Assembly (NCBI GenBank): GCA_023128595.1 | Contig: JAGMDR010000018.1 | Location: forward strand, 1-32,566 | Source: Planctomycetota bacterium | GTDB taxonomy: Bacteria; Planctomycetota; Phycisphaerae; Sedimentisphaerales; Anaerobacaceae | DNA length: 32,566 bases | Direction: 5' to 3' | Part shown: piece after piece, positions 7,558 through 16,707 of the stretch | How the letters are laid out: the number at the start of each line of letters is the position of its first letter | How positions within the stretch are numbered: the stretch's first letter is position 1 | Made by a program: the position numbers and the translations under genes | The notes under the pieces: model-generated | What the model was told of the DNA's origin: nothing | What the model saw: the letters and a program-made list of their open reading frames with translations, nothing else | Databases searched by the model: none

Positions 7558-10044
7558 TTAACTGCCCTGTTCGACAACCGCCGAAGACTCTTCGTGAAAA
7601 CAGTCGATTTCAATCCCCTCGGCTTTCCCACCGTCGGCATTTCTAATGCGCGCACAGAACTCCCAAGGCAGAACGTTCTGCGTGATTTTCAGCATCAATC
7701 TGTTCCAGCCCGTTTCGAGGGTAACGTTTGCCTTATCCGAGCCCGGGACCGCCGCCCTTGCGATGTTGTTGGCATGGACCGTTTTGCCGCCCAACCATGC
7801 CTTGATACCGTCGTCGCTTCCCATTTCAAGGACCACATGCCGCCTCTTTTCGGATTTAATCCATGTCCTGACATACGCAGCGCGGCTGTTGCCCGGATAG
7901 AGCTTAAGTAGATCAAGAATCCACGGCCTTTTGGGATCAGTACCGGCGGGCATCAGCGACCAATTGACATCACTGCTTGCCGTCTCAGGTGGAAAAGCGA
8001 TAACGAAAAGTTCGCTGTGATTGCGGTTGCCTTCGAAATATGGACCGGCCACCTGCCAGGCTACGATGAAGTCGTCGAATCCATCGATGGTTTTTGTCAG
8101 GCTGCGAGCCTGTTCGCGTATTCTCTGGCTCGTTGCGATCTTCTCGATTCTCAGTGCCGCTCTTCCGGCTTCTTTGGGCTGGGCACCTGCAGTGGCCTGC
8201 GCAACTTTGATTGCGGCAAGGATTGCCTCATCTCTTACTTCCGGCCGGTCTATGTAGTCCAGAATGATTTTCAATGCATCGGGATGCGCGACCTTCGCCA
8301 GGCCGGCCAGTACGAGTTTCTTTTCATCGTTCCTGCGGGCCGTGCTCATTGCGAGTTTGTACATGCCGACTTTCTCTTTCTGCGAAAGCTCCGTGTCGAG
8401 ACCGAGCAGGCGCACATATCCTCGGAACGCCAGTACGCGATGTGTATTGTCTGAGGTGTTCTGTGAGATGGCCGAGAGCGTGTTCAGGGCCCTGGAGTTG
8501 GGCCAGGCCGCGAGTGCGCGAACGGCGGTATCGCGAATTTGGTCGTTCTTTTCGTTCAGGGCGTTTTGCAGAGTCTGCAGCGCTCTGTCATTCGCGATTC
8601 TGCCCAGAACACGCAACAGCGAACTGCGCACGGCGATCCCGTCGGCCGAGTTCAGTCTTGCCAGAATATCGTCGGTACGCTTGTCCCGGTCCTCGGTCCT
8701 GCCCGCAGCCGCAACGACGGCATTCTCGGCGTGGATGTGCGCATGGTCGCTATTCAGACCGGCAAGGAGCTCGACAAGCGCCGGAAGGTCTTTCGGACCG
8801 GCCAAGGACGTTAGTGCCTTGAAAGCCGCTGTGGCGACAGCCTCGTCTTCGGAGGCCGCTTCGGCCAGAAGCGCCGGGACCACGGCCGTACAGCGGCGGT
8901 CTGCCAAAACGCTGATGAGTTCCGACCGTATTTGGCCCTTCACGGCCTTCATGGCCGCTATGATGGCCTCGTCCACGCCGTCGCCCTTGAGCCTCCGCAG
9001 CGCGGCGCCGGCGATGGTCGCTTCCTCGCCGGGGGCGCCGACGGCTTTTACCAAGACCGGCACGGTCGAGACATCACCGATCTCGCCCAAGACCTTCAAC
9101 GTTTGGATGCGAACCTCGGGACTGTCACTCGCGGCAAGGGTTCTTATGCCCTCGTAGGCGCTTGGGTCTTTTCGATCCACCAGTGCCTTGATCAACAACA
9201 CCTGGAGGATGGGCCGGGATTTGTTCAGCTCGGTAACCAACGTCTGAGTCACTTCGGGACCGGACAATTCGCGAGCTGCACGCAGAGCAATCTCGACCAT
9301 GAGGGGGTTGTCGGTTTTTAGTTGCTCGATGAGTAATGATATACCGTCGGTTCCGCGGGCAAGAATCGCCCCATAGGTGGCCGCCGCACGGAGGTGGCCG
9401 GGTATATCGGCGTTGCGAACGGTATCGTATAGCTTCACAGCCTCTTTGCGCCGGTCTTGGGCCAGCAGACGCTCGGCGCCTGCCAGACACGCATCGGCGG
9501 CAACGACACGCAGCTTCGGCCGACCGCCGCAGAGCACGTGCAGGATCGTATCGAGGGCCTGGTCCGTGGCAATTCGGCCCAAAGCTGCGATGGCTTCGGC
9601 AGCGACCGGCGAAGAAGGATCGCGTGCAAACTTGCTCAACCGGCCCACAGCTTCGCCGTCGCGGCGGACGCCGATCGAATTGATCACCCCGGCCAGTAAC
9701 CTGCCCTCAACTTTGTCGATGGCTCCACGCAGGGCTGCGTCAACACCGGGATCGTCAATCGGTTCCAATGCAAGCCGTGCATAGTCGCTGAGGATTTCAT
9801 CCTCCAGAAGACCGGCCAGTACCGCAACGGCGTTTCTCGTGCCTACGATGGCCAGTTGTCGGCACGCTGAGGCCTTCTCGAACAGCGGTGCGTCGGACTT
9901 CAAGACCGCAATGTACTCTTGCTCGGGCTTGAGCCTTTTTCCCCCTGCGGCCAAAAGCGAGCGCTGAGTAGTCACAAACGCAAGTGTCGCCGCGGTGATA
10001 AGATAGGCTACATTGACGATAACCGAATATCGTTGTGTTTTCAT
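7558..10044 (-). CDS. Secreted HEAT-repeat protein with C-terminal beta domain (HEAT protein 1)
   Basis: An 828-residue protein; AAGG lies about 9 bases before the ATG. An N-terminal signal or anchor segment lies near residues 8-33. Residues 45-650 are tandem HEAT/PBS-type helical repeats, with recurrent patterns such as VAAEAIAALGRIATDQALDT and VRIQTLKVLGEIGDVSTVPV. Residues about 654-828 form a separate beta-sandwich-like domain (FIVAWQVAGPYFEG, YVRTWIKSEKRRHVVLEMGS, then DDGIKAWLGGKTVHAN), resembling PA14-like or glycosidase-associated modules of planctomycetes. The N-terminal third is clearly homologous to HEAT protein 2 at 20363 (shared pattern ALEPIxDxxVDxALR and SIGVRxD). It ends a four-gene unit and follows a Tat Gfo/Idh/MocA gene by 43 bases. 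A scaffold or binding role outside the cytoplasm is likely; no catalytic motif is seen. Confidence 0.85.
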   Translation of the reverse strand: MKTQRYSVIVNVAYLITAATLAFVTTQRSLLAAGGKRLKPEQEYIAVLKSDAPLFEKASACRQLAIVGTRNAVAVLAGLLEDEILSDYARLALEPIDDPGVDAALRGAIDKVEGRLLAGVINSIGVRRDGEAVGRLSKFARDPSSPVAAEAIAALGRIATDQALDTILHVLCGGRPKLRVVAADACLAGAERLLAQDRRKEAVKLYDTVRNADIPGHLRAAATYGAILARGTDGISLLIEQLKTDNPLMVEIALRAARELSGPEVTQTLVTELNKSRPILQVLLIKALVDRKDPSAYEGIRTLAASDSPEVRIQTLKVLGEIGDVSTVPVLVKAVGAPGEEATIAGAALRRLKGDGVDEAIIAAMKAVKGQIRSELISVLADRRCTAVVPALLAEAASEDEAVATAAFKALTSLAGPKDLPALVELLAGLNSDHAHIHAENAVVAAAGRTEDRDKRTDDILARLNSADGIAVRSSLLRVLGRIANDRALQTLQNALNEKNDQIRDTAVRALAAWPNSRALNTLSAISQNTSDNTHRVLAFRGYVRLLGLDTELSQKEKVGMYKLAMSTARRNDEKKLVLAGLAKVAHPDALKIILDYIDRPEVRDEAILAAIKVAQATAGAQPKEAGRAALRIEKIATSQRIREQARSLTKTIDGFDDFIVAWQVAGPYFEGNRNHSELFVIAFPPETASSDVNWSLMPAGTDPKRPWILDLLKLYPGNSRAAYVRTWIKSEKRRHVVLEMGSDDGIKAWLGGKTVHANNIARAAVPGSDKANVTLETGWNRLMLKITQNVLPWEFCARIRNADGGKAEGIEIDCFHEESSAVVEQGS

Positions 10045-10087
10045 GGTTTGAACCTTTTGCGAGTGTTGTTATGTCTTCTGTTCGCTT

Positions 10088-11353
10088 TCAGATGTGCCAT
10101 GGCGCACGCATGGCACGTGAGCGCATGTGATTGGCTTCATCGTCACCGACGAATTCTTCCCGGACGGGGTCGAAAGTAACGTTTCGGCCGAGCTGCCAGG
10201 CGATGGCCGCAGCGTGGCAGGCAATATGAGAATACCGCATTGCGCCGGCGTGGGCCGCCGTCAGGGCCCGCGATTTCATGCAGTCGAAAAAGTTGCGTGT
10301 GTGCTGGGCCGGGTCGGTGCCTCTGATGGAAAAGATCTTCCTCTCGCTCTGCAGGGAGGCCGGATGAACAGCGATATCACCGTTGTCACCTGTTTCGACC
10401 CATCCTTCGTCTCCTTCGAATCGCACGGGACAGGTCCCCAGACCCAGCCAGCCTCCGGGCCGCATCACTAATTTGACGCCGTTTGCATAGCGGGCAAAGA
10501 TGGTGTCGCCCGCCGGTTCGAACGAGACGGGCGTTGTCGTGTCGGCCTGATTGGCCCACTGGCAAAGATCGAGCGTGTGGGCGCCCCAGTCCAACAATGT
10601 GGCCCCGGAATCGAAATCGAAATAGCCTCGCCATCCGCCCTGGACATATCGTTTGTTGTACGGTCGCCACGGAGCAGGTCCGAGCCACCTGTCCCAGTCG
10701 ACGACTTCTTTAGGCGGCTCGGGTTCGGCGGCAAGCCAGTCGTAAAGCACGCGGAGGTTGTAAATGGAAGCGTGGAGTGTGTGGATTTTGCCCAACTTTC
10801 CGCTTTGAGCTAAATGAACGGCAAATTGGAAGTTGCTGATGCTGCGCCGTTGCGTCCCGGCCTGGAAGACGCGGCCGTAACGATTCATTGTATCGGCCAA
10901 CGCCTGACAGTCGCCAATGGTGATGCCGCAGGGTTTCTCGCTGTAAACGTCTTTGCCGGCCTTGGCGGCCAGGATCGAGGCTAAGGAATGCCAGCGGTCC
11001 CCTGTGGCGATCAGCACGGCGTCAATGTCGCGTCGAGCAAGCAGTTCGTGCATGTCAATATATGTGGCGCAATCGTTGTTGCCGTATTTGGCGTGGGCCA
11101 TTGCCTTGACGGCTTCTCGCCGAGTGGCCTGCACGTCGCAGACAGCCACAAACTGCACGTCCGGCTCGTCGAGCATGCGACCCAGGACGTACCTGCCTCG
11201 CGGACCGATACCGATAGCGCCTAAGACGATCCTTTCGCTTGGCGCAACAGCCCCATTTTTGCCGAGGGCGCCGACGCCAACCAAGGCCGGCACACCCAGC
11301 GCCAAACTCGATCTTGCTAAGAACTCGCGGCGTGTTATAGATCGCGTTGCCAT
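10088..11353 (-). CDS. Tat-exported Gfo/Idh/MocA family oxidoreductase (A)
   Basis: A 421-residue protein; AAGGAG precedes the ATG by about 9 bases. The twin-arginine signal is SITRREFLARSS, with a hydrophobic stretch to about residue 33. The Rossmann domain starts at RIVLGAIGIGPRGR (Gly45, 48, 50), and the family's EKP motif is in VYSEKPCG (Lys140). A C-terminal alpha/beta domain carries GWRGYFDFDSGATLLDWGAHTLDL, and the chain ends SRAMRAPWHI. Such enzymes oxidise or reduce sugar-like alcohols with tightly held NAD(P), which can be folded in before Tat export. It is closely similar to oxidoreductase D at 22607, and each lies just upstream of a HEAT gene. The substrate is unknown, probably a sugar or glycoside. 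Confidence 0.9.
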   Translation of the reverse strand: MATRSITRREFLARSSLALGVPALVGVGALGKNGAVAPSERIVLGAIGIGPRGRYVLGRMLDEPDVQFVAVCDVQATRREAVKAMAHAKYGNNDCATYIDMHELLARRDIDAVLIATGDRWHSLASILAAKAGKDVYSEKPCGITIGDCQALADTMNRYGRVFQAGTQRRSISNFQFAVHLAQSGKLGKIHTLHASIYNLRVLYDWLAAEPEPPKEVVDWDRWLGPAPWRPYNKRYVQGGWRGYFDFDSGATLLDWGAHTLDLCQWANQADTTTPVSFEPAGDTIFARYANGVKLVMRPGGWLGLGTCPVRFEGDEGWVETGDNGDIAVHPASLQSERKIFSIRGTDPAQHTRNFFDCMKSRALTAAHAGAMRYSHIACHAAAIAWQLGRNVTFDPVREEFVGDDEANHMRSRAMRAPWHI

Positions 11354-11405
11354 TTCTTTTTATCTCCTTCGTTGCCTGTAATTATCAGTGTTAAATGTAG
11401 GTCAT

Positions 11406-12755
11406 TCACACCTTTTCGGGAACAATCCAAGGTTTTCTATAATTGGCTTTCAGATACTTATTCGCTTGCGCATCATTGATGAACGTCTCCGTCTTACCGT
11501 CAAATCTGAGTTTCCGGTTGCCAACCCGGTAAGAGATATTGGCTAAGTGGCAGATGACCATCGACAGATGGGCTTGTTCAATATCTGCTTTGGGCTTTTT
11601 TCGCGTGCGGATACAATCGATGAAATCATCGAAGTGCAGGTCTATTATGCTGCCGAATTTGTGCTCTGCCGGGGCTGAAACGACAGGTCGGCTTTCGCGT
11701 GTGCTGCTGTCACCGGCGAAGACTTGCCATCCGCCGCCGTGCCGTCCGAAGCACATAAAACCCTTGGTCCCGCAAATCTCCACCTTAGTTGCGCTGAAAG
11801 GCCAGTCAGGAAACCTGGTCTTGTCCTTCAAGTGGACAATTCGATGCATGTAAGGTGCTTTCAGGGCCCCTTCCAAGAGCAAGGTAAGCTTGCCGAACTC
11901 GAAGGTTGCGAATTGAGTGTCCGGTTGCTCTCGACCGTCATCGAACTGGTAAACCCCTCCTGCGTTGCAGGCAGTGTCCGGGTATTTCTTGTCAATCAGG
12001 TATCGAGCCAGATCAACCTGATGAATCATATCGGCCATAATGTAGCCGACATAGAAATCCCACAGCCTCCAGAACCACCTGCCCGGACGATAGGGCAGCC
12101 TGGGTGATGGTCCACACCACAAATCGTAATCCAAACCATCGGGAACCGGCTGGACGCCGGCGACGTGGATGGGCCCTGATTCCTGCATTAGGAATACCCG
12201 CGCCAAGTATACCTCGCCCAGTTTTCCGCTGCGGATGTATTCGGCGGCCTTGTCGGCATAGGGGGCACTGCGGCTTTGAGTTCCGACTTGAACGACTCTG
12301 TTGTACTTTCGGGCTGCCTCAACCATCTTCCGACCGTCCCAGATGCTCAACGACAGCGGTTTCTCGACGTAAACATCCTTTTCGGCCTGGCAGGCCATAA
12401 TCGTGCCAAGGGCGTGCCAGCGGTCGGAGGTCGCTATGATCAACGCATCGACCTCCGCATCGTCGAGCACTTTGCGAAAGTCTTGTACGAGTTGCGGTTT
12501 GTACCCATGCCCTTCAACGACGATCTCCGCTGCAGGTCCGTAGCATCGGGAATCTGCGTCGCATACATATTTGATCCTCACGTCGGACCTCCTGACAAGG
12601 CTCGTCAATAGTGCGCGCCCCCGGCCCCCCACCCCTATTATTCCCAGGACAATTTTGTTCCCTGCCGCCAAACTTCTGCCGTCTGGGAGAATCGTAAACG
12701 TCGCGGCTGCCCCTATCGAACTCTTCAAAAAATCCCTGCGATTTATCGATCCCAT
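11406..12755 (-). CDS. Tat-exported Gfo/Idh/MocA family oxidoreductase (B)
   Basis: A 449-residue protein. The frame is open to 12803, but the ATG at 12755 follows AGGAG by about 6 bases and begins directly with the Tat signal MGSINRRDFLKSS, so I use it. The Rossmann motif is NKIVLGIIGVGGRGR (residues 33-47) and EKP is at 131-133 (VYVEKPLS). The C-terminal domain includes GRWFWRLWDFYVGYIMADMI, then HQVDLARYLI. It differs enough from A and D to be a separate subfamily. The stop of the FGE-fold gene lies 14 bases upstream, so the two are co-transcribed; oxidoreductase A follows after 52 bases. A periplasmic sugar-type substrate is likely. Confidence 0.9.
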   Translation of the reverse strand: MGSINRRDFLKSSIGAAATFTILPDGRSLAAGNKIVLGIIGVGGRGRALLTSLVRRSDVRIKYVCDADSRCYGPAAEIVVEGHGYKPQLVQDFRKVLDDAEVDALIIATSDRWHALGTIMACQAEKDVYVEKPLSLSIWDGRKMVEAARKYNRVVQVGTQSRSAPYADKAAEYIRSGKLGEVYLARVFLMQESGPIHVAGVQPVPDGLDYDLWCGPSPRLPYRPGRWFWRLWDFYVGYIMADMIHQVDLARYLIDKKYPDTACNAGGVYQFDDGREQPDTQFATFEFGKLTLLLEGALKAPYMHRIVHLKDKTRFPDWPFSATKVEICGTKGFMCFGRHGGGWQVFAGDSSTRESRPVVSAPAEHKFGSIIDLHFDDFIDCIRTRKKPKADIEQAHLSMVICHLANISYRVGNRKLRFDGKTETFINDAQANKYLKANYRKPWIVPEKV

Positions 12756-12769
12756 CTTTTTCTCCTTTT

Positions 12770-13957
12770 TTAGCTGCCCCATTTCTGTCGTCTTGTTATC
12801 CATCGCATATAGCCAACTGCTAACGCGGTCTTCCCGGCTTGTCTGACGCCGCGAAATCCCATTATGCTGCTTTCCTTGAGAGGAAGCTGCGTGGCTCCAG
12901 TAATTGCGTCACAGGCGGCCGGAACTGCCATCCACGAACCGCCCCGCACAACTCGAAAGCCGTCCAATCCGACGTGATACGGCGTTGAGTACCAATCCAG
13001 GGTCCATTCAGAGACGTTGCCGGCCAAGTCGCACACACCATACGGGCTGCTGAATTTATCGTAGCTTCCTACGGGCGCCGTCTGCGGAAAACCATCCTCC
13101 CGGCCATCATAGTTGCACCTATAGACACCGCCTGCGTTGGGTTTTTCGTTGCCCCAAGGATACCTCCTCTCAGGAATTGGATTGAGAAGCCGTTTTGCGT
13201 CATCGCCGTCCAGGTACATACCGCCGCGATACGCCTTTTCCCATTCGGCCTCAGTGGGCAGTCTTAATCCGCACCATTCGAGGAAGTTCGCTGCATCATA
13301 CCAGGAGACGTAGGTCACGGGATAGTCCTCACGGCCGGGTTTGACACTATAGCCGGAGTTACTGTCTCGAATGATGCCGCAACGACCACTGTCAGACATT
13401 CTCTGATTCCAGCCGGATTTGTCGCTTCCTGTTTCATTGAGGTAATCCACATACATGCCAATTGTTGTTTCGTACTTGCCTATGTAGAACATAGGAAGGT
13501 CGGAGTCGGGTTTGCCGTTTCTCGATTCATCACGACCCATACCAGGCAGGCTCTTCATCACAAATTTTCCCGCCGGTACTCGCCCCATCTCAATGCCGCG
13601 AATGCGCAGCTCAAGGTTCGCAACATTGGAGATGCCGATTTCGCCTGTCCCCCACCAGATCACCTGCTTGTGGCCTGATTTGGCGACAATGTCGAAACCG
13701 TTTCCATGGAGTGCTTCGGCGCCAATCAACTGCCACTTGCCGCCCGAATCCTTGCTGCAACGAAGAAAGATATACGCGGGAGACGTCGGCGAGATGTTCG
13801 GGTCGTTTAGGTTGTATTCGATCAGTATCTTGGGGCCTGCCAATTCGGTCGCCTCTCGCCTGATCTGTAAATTGCTTATCTCCAACCACTTAGAATAGGA
13901 AGGGTTACAGAATATCACCCCGATAGCAAGAGGCAATATAACTGCACGCAACTCCAT
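12770..13957 (-). CDS. Secreted FGE-sulfatase (SUMF1-fold) protein, probably non-catalytic
   Basis: A 395-residue protein; GGAG precedes the ATG by about 7 bases. The signal peptide covers about residues 1-22. Residues 25-120 form a beta-rich domain (ISNLQIRREATELAGPKILI) often fused to this fold in planctomycetes. Residues 123-385 are the FGE-sulfatase domain: VPAGKFVMKS, EDYPVTYVSWYDAANFLEWC, GLRLPTEAEWEKAYRGG, YPWGNEKP, CDLAGNVSEWTLDWY, and RVVRGGSWMAVPAAC. In true formylglycine-generating enzymes two Cys follow the GGS motif, five residues apart; here the first is Ala344 and only the second (Cys349) remains. The fold may serve for binding rather than sulfatase activation, and no sulfatase gene is in the window. 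It is first gene of the four-gene unit. Confidence 0.85.
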   Translation of the reverse strand: MELRAVILPLAIGVIFCNPSYSKWLEISNLQIRREATELAGPKILIEYNLNDPNISPTSPAYIFLRCSKDSGGKWQLIGAEALHGNGFDIVAKSGHKQVIWWGTGEIGISNVANLELRIRGIEMGRVPAGKFVMKSLPGMGRDESRNGKPDSDLPMFYIGKYETTIGMYVDYLNETGSDKSGWNQRMSDSGRCGIIRDSNSGYSVKPGREDYPVTYVSWYDAANFLEWCGLRLPTEAEWEKAYRGGMYLDGDDAKRLLNPIPERRYPWGNEKPNAGGVYRCNYDGREDGFPQTAPVGSYDKFSSPYGVCDLAGNVSEWTLDWYSTPYHVGLDGFRVVRGGSWMAVPAACDAITGATQLPLKESSIMGFRGVRQAGKTALAVGYMRWITRRQKWGS

Positions 13958-14193
13958 CGTTCTTCTCCGTCCAAGTATTTGACCCTAACCTTTGAGACCG
14001 AGGCAGGAAAATTATCCCTGACTCAAGCATACGTACTCGGGACACTTCAATTGTAGATGCTTATTTACCCACGCCACACTTCATTTTGTGTCGTCCAACC
14101 ATGCTCAACCTGACGAAATGTTACCAGAGCAGACCGGTTCGCACAAGGGGCGCAAATCGTTCCGGACGCAGCCGCGCCGACGCCCTATCACTG

Positions 14194-15258
14194 TTAGAAG
14201 GTAACGGTCTGTCCCTGCTGTTCAGCGGACCGGTAACAGCCGACTATCAGTTCCAGATTATGCAGTGCATCCGCTGCGTCCAAGAGCCTGCCGTCCAGGA
14301 TGGATTGGGCATGTCCGGCAATCACGGCCTGATAGATGTTCCGAACCTTGTCGATCTTGACCTTCCCGGTGCTTCCAGACTTGCCCGCTTCCAGGTAAAT
14401 CTCCACTGGCTCTCCCGGATGGCCTGACAACTGGAACAGCGTGCCGTATCCTCTGATGATACCCTCAGTCCCGTACACCTCGTAACCAAGGTTGGTCAAG
14501 GTGCTCGGCACACCACCACGGGGTTGATTGAAGGCGACACGCACAGTTCCCTGTATGCCGTCCTTCAAACGAAATTGTATGAACGCCCCATTTTCGACCG
14601 CGATATCCAAAGTCTCAGGTGTGTACACGCAGGCAACCGATTCGGCCGCGCAGTCTAACAAGAACTCCGCCATATACAGACAGTGACTACCCACATCGCC
14701 GATAGGACCGCCGATTTCCTCGGGATCAGCACAGCGCCAGCTGGCCGCCTCCTGTGGTGTCGAACCGTAGCAGAACTCCATGTGCAGCACTATATCATTA
14801 ACCTGCCCGATAGCTCCTTGCTCTATCAGGTCCTTGGCTTTTTGATTGTATGCGTTTTCGGTCATCATGTGATCGACCGCCAGACTGAGCTGCTGCTGGC
14901 GGGACAGTCGCTGCAATCGCCGGGCATCTTCGGCGGTTGTGGCGATCGGTTTTTCAATGAGGCAGTGTTTGCCGGCCTGAATAGCCTTTTCTGCTATGGG
15001 TGCATGCGAGCGGTTGTTAGTCGCGATAAAGACCGCCTCGACCTGCGGATCGCTGAAGACTTCCTCAGCGGAGTCATACCATTTCAGGCCCAGCTTTGTG
15101 GCCGCCTCCTGTCGGGCCGGATTCATGTCTGCCACGCCCATCAGTTCAGCCTGAGCGTGGCCGGCGAAGCGCTCCCTGTCAACTCCAAAGCCTTCCTTGG
15201 CAATCCTATTCTCTGCGATGCCGCCAAAGCCAATGATGGCGTACCTTATCTTGCGCAT
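14194..15258 (-). CDS. Cytoplasmic Gfo/Idh/MocA family oxidoreductase (C)
   Basis: A 354-residue protein with no signal peptide; GAGGAG lies about 8 bases before the ATG. The nucleotide-binding start is IRYAIIGFGGIAENRIAKEG, and EKP is at residues 102-104 (CLIEKPIAT). The C-terminal domain includes ADPEEIGGPIGDVGSHCLYM and ends GCYRSAEQQG. The ribosome site overlaps the end of the DegT aminotransferase gene (13-base gap), so they form a pair. Coupling of a dehydrogenase and a PLP aminotransferase suggests oxidation of a sugar or cyclitol hydroxyl followed by amination, or the reverse in catabolism. The exact substrate is not deducible. Confidence 0.9.
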   Translation of the reverse strand: MRKIRYAIIGFGGIAENRIAKEGFGVDRERFAGHAQAELMGVADMNPARQEAATKLGLKWYDSAEEVFSDPQVEAVFIATNNRSHAPIAEKAIQAGKHCLIEKPIATTAEDARRLQRLSRQQQLSLAVDHMMTENAYNQKAKDLIEQGAIGQVNDIVLHMEFCYGSTPQEAASWRCADPEEIGGPIGDVGSHCLYMAEFLLDCAAESVACVYTPETLDIAVENGAFIQFRLKDGIQGTVRVAFNQPRGGVPSTLTNLGYEVYGTEGIIRGYGTLFQLSGHPGEPVEIYLEAGKSGSTGKVKIDKVRNIYQAVIAGHAQSILDGRLLDAADALHNLELIVGCYRSAEQQGQTVTF

Positions 15259-15271
15259 AAAACTGTCTCCT

Positions 15272-16546
15272 CTATTTCGTGTAGGCCCGGATCACCTTCG
15301 CCAGAGCCACGCCGATCTGCCGGCAAGCCGCTTCCGTAAAAGTTGGAAAGGCAAAACAGGTGAATGTGTGGCTCTGGTGCCAGAGGGCGTTGGGCGCCTC
15401 GACCTTGCTGTAATCGACGCTTTCGGAGCTGGTATATTCCTTTGACTTGAAAGGAAAACCGCTTCTGCCAAAGGCGTTGTGCTCGGTGTATGCCTTCTCG
15501 GTGTGGCATTGAGGCCAGAATACCCTCCAACAAGGGGCGCCTTCAGCAGACGCGGCCTGTACGAATTCGCCGATATCGCAGGTCAGGTTCTCAATGTCCA
15601 GCGAAAACGCCAAGACATACCAACCGTTCCGGCGTTCCGGTGTATCGACCGGCACGTACTTGACAGGGGGTAGATCCTTGATTGCATCGATAATGATACG
15701 GGCGTTTCGTTTGCGGTTGGGCATATTCCAGGTATCCATACGTTCGAGCTCGGCCAGGCCGATCGCTGACTGCATCTCGGTCATGCGATAGTTCCACCCG
15801 ACCACGTTGTGTATGTAGGGCAGCTTCTGTTCCAATTCCAGGAGGTCCAGACGCTCCTCGACGTCGTAGCCATGGTCACGAAAGCTGCGTGCTTTCCAGG
15901 CCAGATCCTCGTCATCCGTGGTTACCATCCCGCCTTCACCGCCCGTGGTAAAGGTCTTGTTCTGACAGAAGCTGCAAGCTGCAATATGACCGAGCGTCCC
16001 GGTCTTCCTGCCTTTGTAGGCGCCGCCGAAGGCCTCGGCATTGTCTTCAATCACATAGAGGCTATTCTCCTTGGCAAAATCTATGATGGGATCCATATCA
16101 CATACGTTGCCGTACAGGTGCACCGGCATAATCGCCTTGGTCCGCTTGTTGACGAGCCTCGCGGCCGATTCCACACTAATGCAGTGATCGTCAAGGTTCA
16201 CATCTGCAAACCGCGGTATGGCACCGGCCTGCACTATCGAGAAGCTGCTGGCGATGAACGTGTAGCTGGGCACAATCACTTCATCTCCCGGGCCGACCCC
16301 CAAGGCACTCAGCCCAACGTGCAAGGCCGCTGTTCCCGAAGAGGTGCTGACCGCAAACTTGCTGCCCTGCCATTCGGCGAACTTCCTCTCAAACTCCATA
16401 CCCTTGGGGCCTGTCCAATAATTGACCTTCCCCGATCGCAAAACATCCTCCACGGCCTTGATTGCCTGCTCATCAAACTGCGGCCACGTCGCCAGTTCGT
16501 TTGTTACTGCCTTGGAGCCACCTTCGATTGCCAGTTTATCCGACAT
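15272..16546 (-). CDS. DegT/DnrJ/EryC1/StrS-family PLP aminotransferase
   Basis: A 424-residue protein; I choose the ATG at 16546, preceded by AAGGGA about 6 bases away, over the frame start at 16567. Family landmarks: STSSGTAALHVGLSALGVGP (phosphate site), GDEVIVPSYTFIAS, ADVNLDDHCIS, PVHLYGNVCDMD, VIEDNAEAFGG (Asp168, pyridine nitrogen), and CSFCQNKTFTTGGEGG (Lys197, Schiff base). The C-terminal part carries GWNYRMTEMQSAIGLAELER. These enzymes transaminate keto-sugars or keto-inositols using Glu or Gln. The next gene encodes a Gfo/Idh/MocA oxidoreductase (C), a common partner. The length is usual for the family, slightly long at the C-terminus. Confidence 0.93.
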   Translation of the reverse strand: MSDKLAIEGGSKAVTNELATWPQFDEQAIKAVEDVLRSGKVNYWTGPKGMEFERKFAEWQGSKFAVSTSSGTAALHVGLSALGVGPGDEVIVPSYTFIASSFSIVQAGAIPRFADVNLDDHCISVESAARLVNKRTKAIMPVHLYGNVCDMDPIIDFAKENSLYVIEDNAEAFGGAYKGRKTGTLGHIAACSFCQNKTFTTGGEGGMVTTDDEDLAWKARSFRDHGYDVEERLDLLELEQKLPYIHNVVGWNYRMTEMQSAIGLAELERMDTWNMPNRKRNARIIIDAIKDLPPVKYVPVDTPERRNGWYVLAFSLDIENLTCDIGEFVQAASAEGAPCWRVFWPQCHTEKAYTEHNAFGRSGFPFKSKEYTSSESVDYSKVEAPNALWHQSHTFTCFAFPTFTEAACRQIGVALAKVIRAYTK

Positions 16547-16707
16547 TGTGTTTCCCTTTCCATACAAGAGCCATCTCGGTCAACTATAGCGGACCCAAAT
16601 TGGCTATCCTGCTTCCTTGCCGTTCGGGCAATCGCGTATGATTGAACATTATAATAAGTACGTTCTTGACAATCTTGGGAGCCGCCCGGACCTCGACTCA
16701 GCACGGA

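Noticed and set aside
16504-16704. 66-codon minus-strand frame between the UPF0280 and DegT genes
   Set aside because: It overlaps the DegT start in another frame, has no ribosome site and no recognisable sequence.
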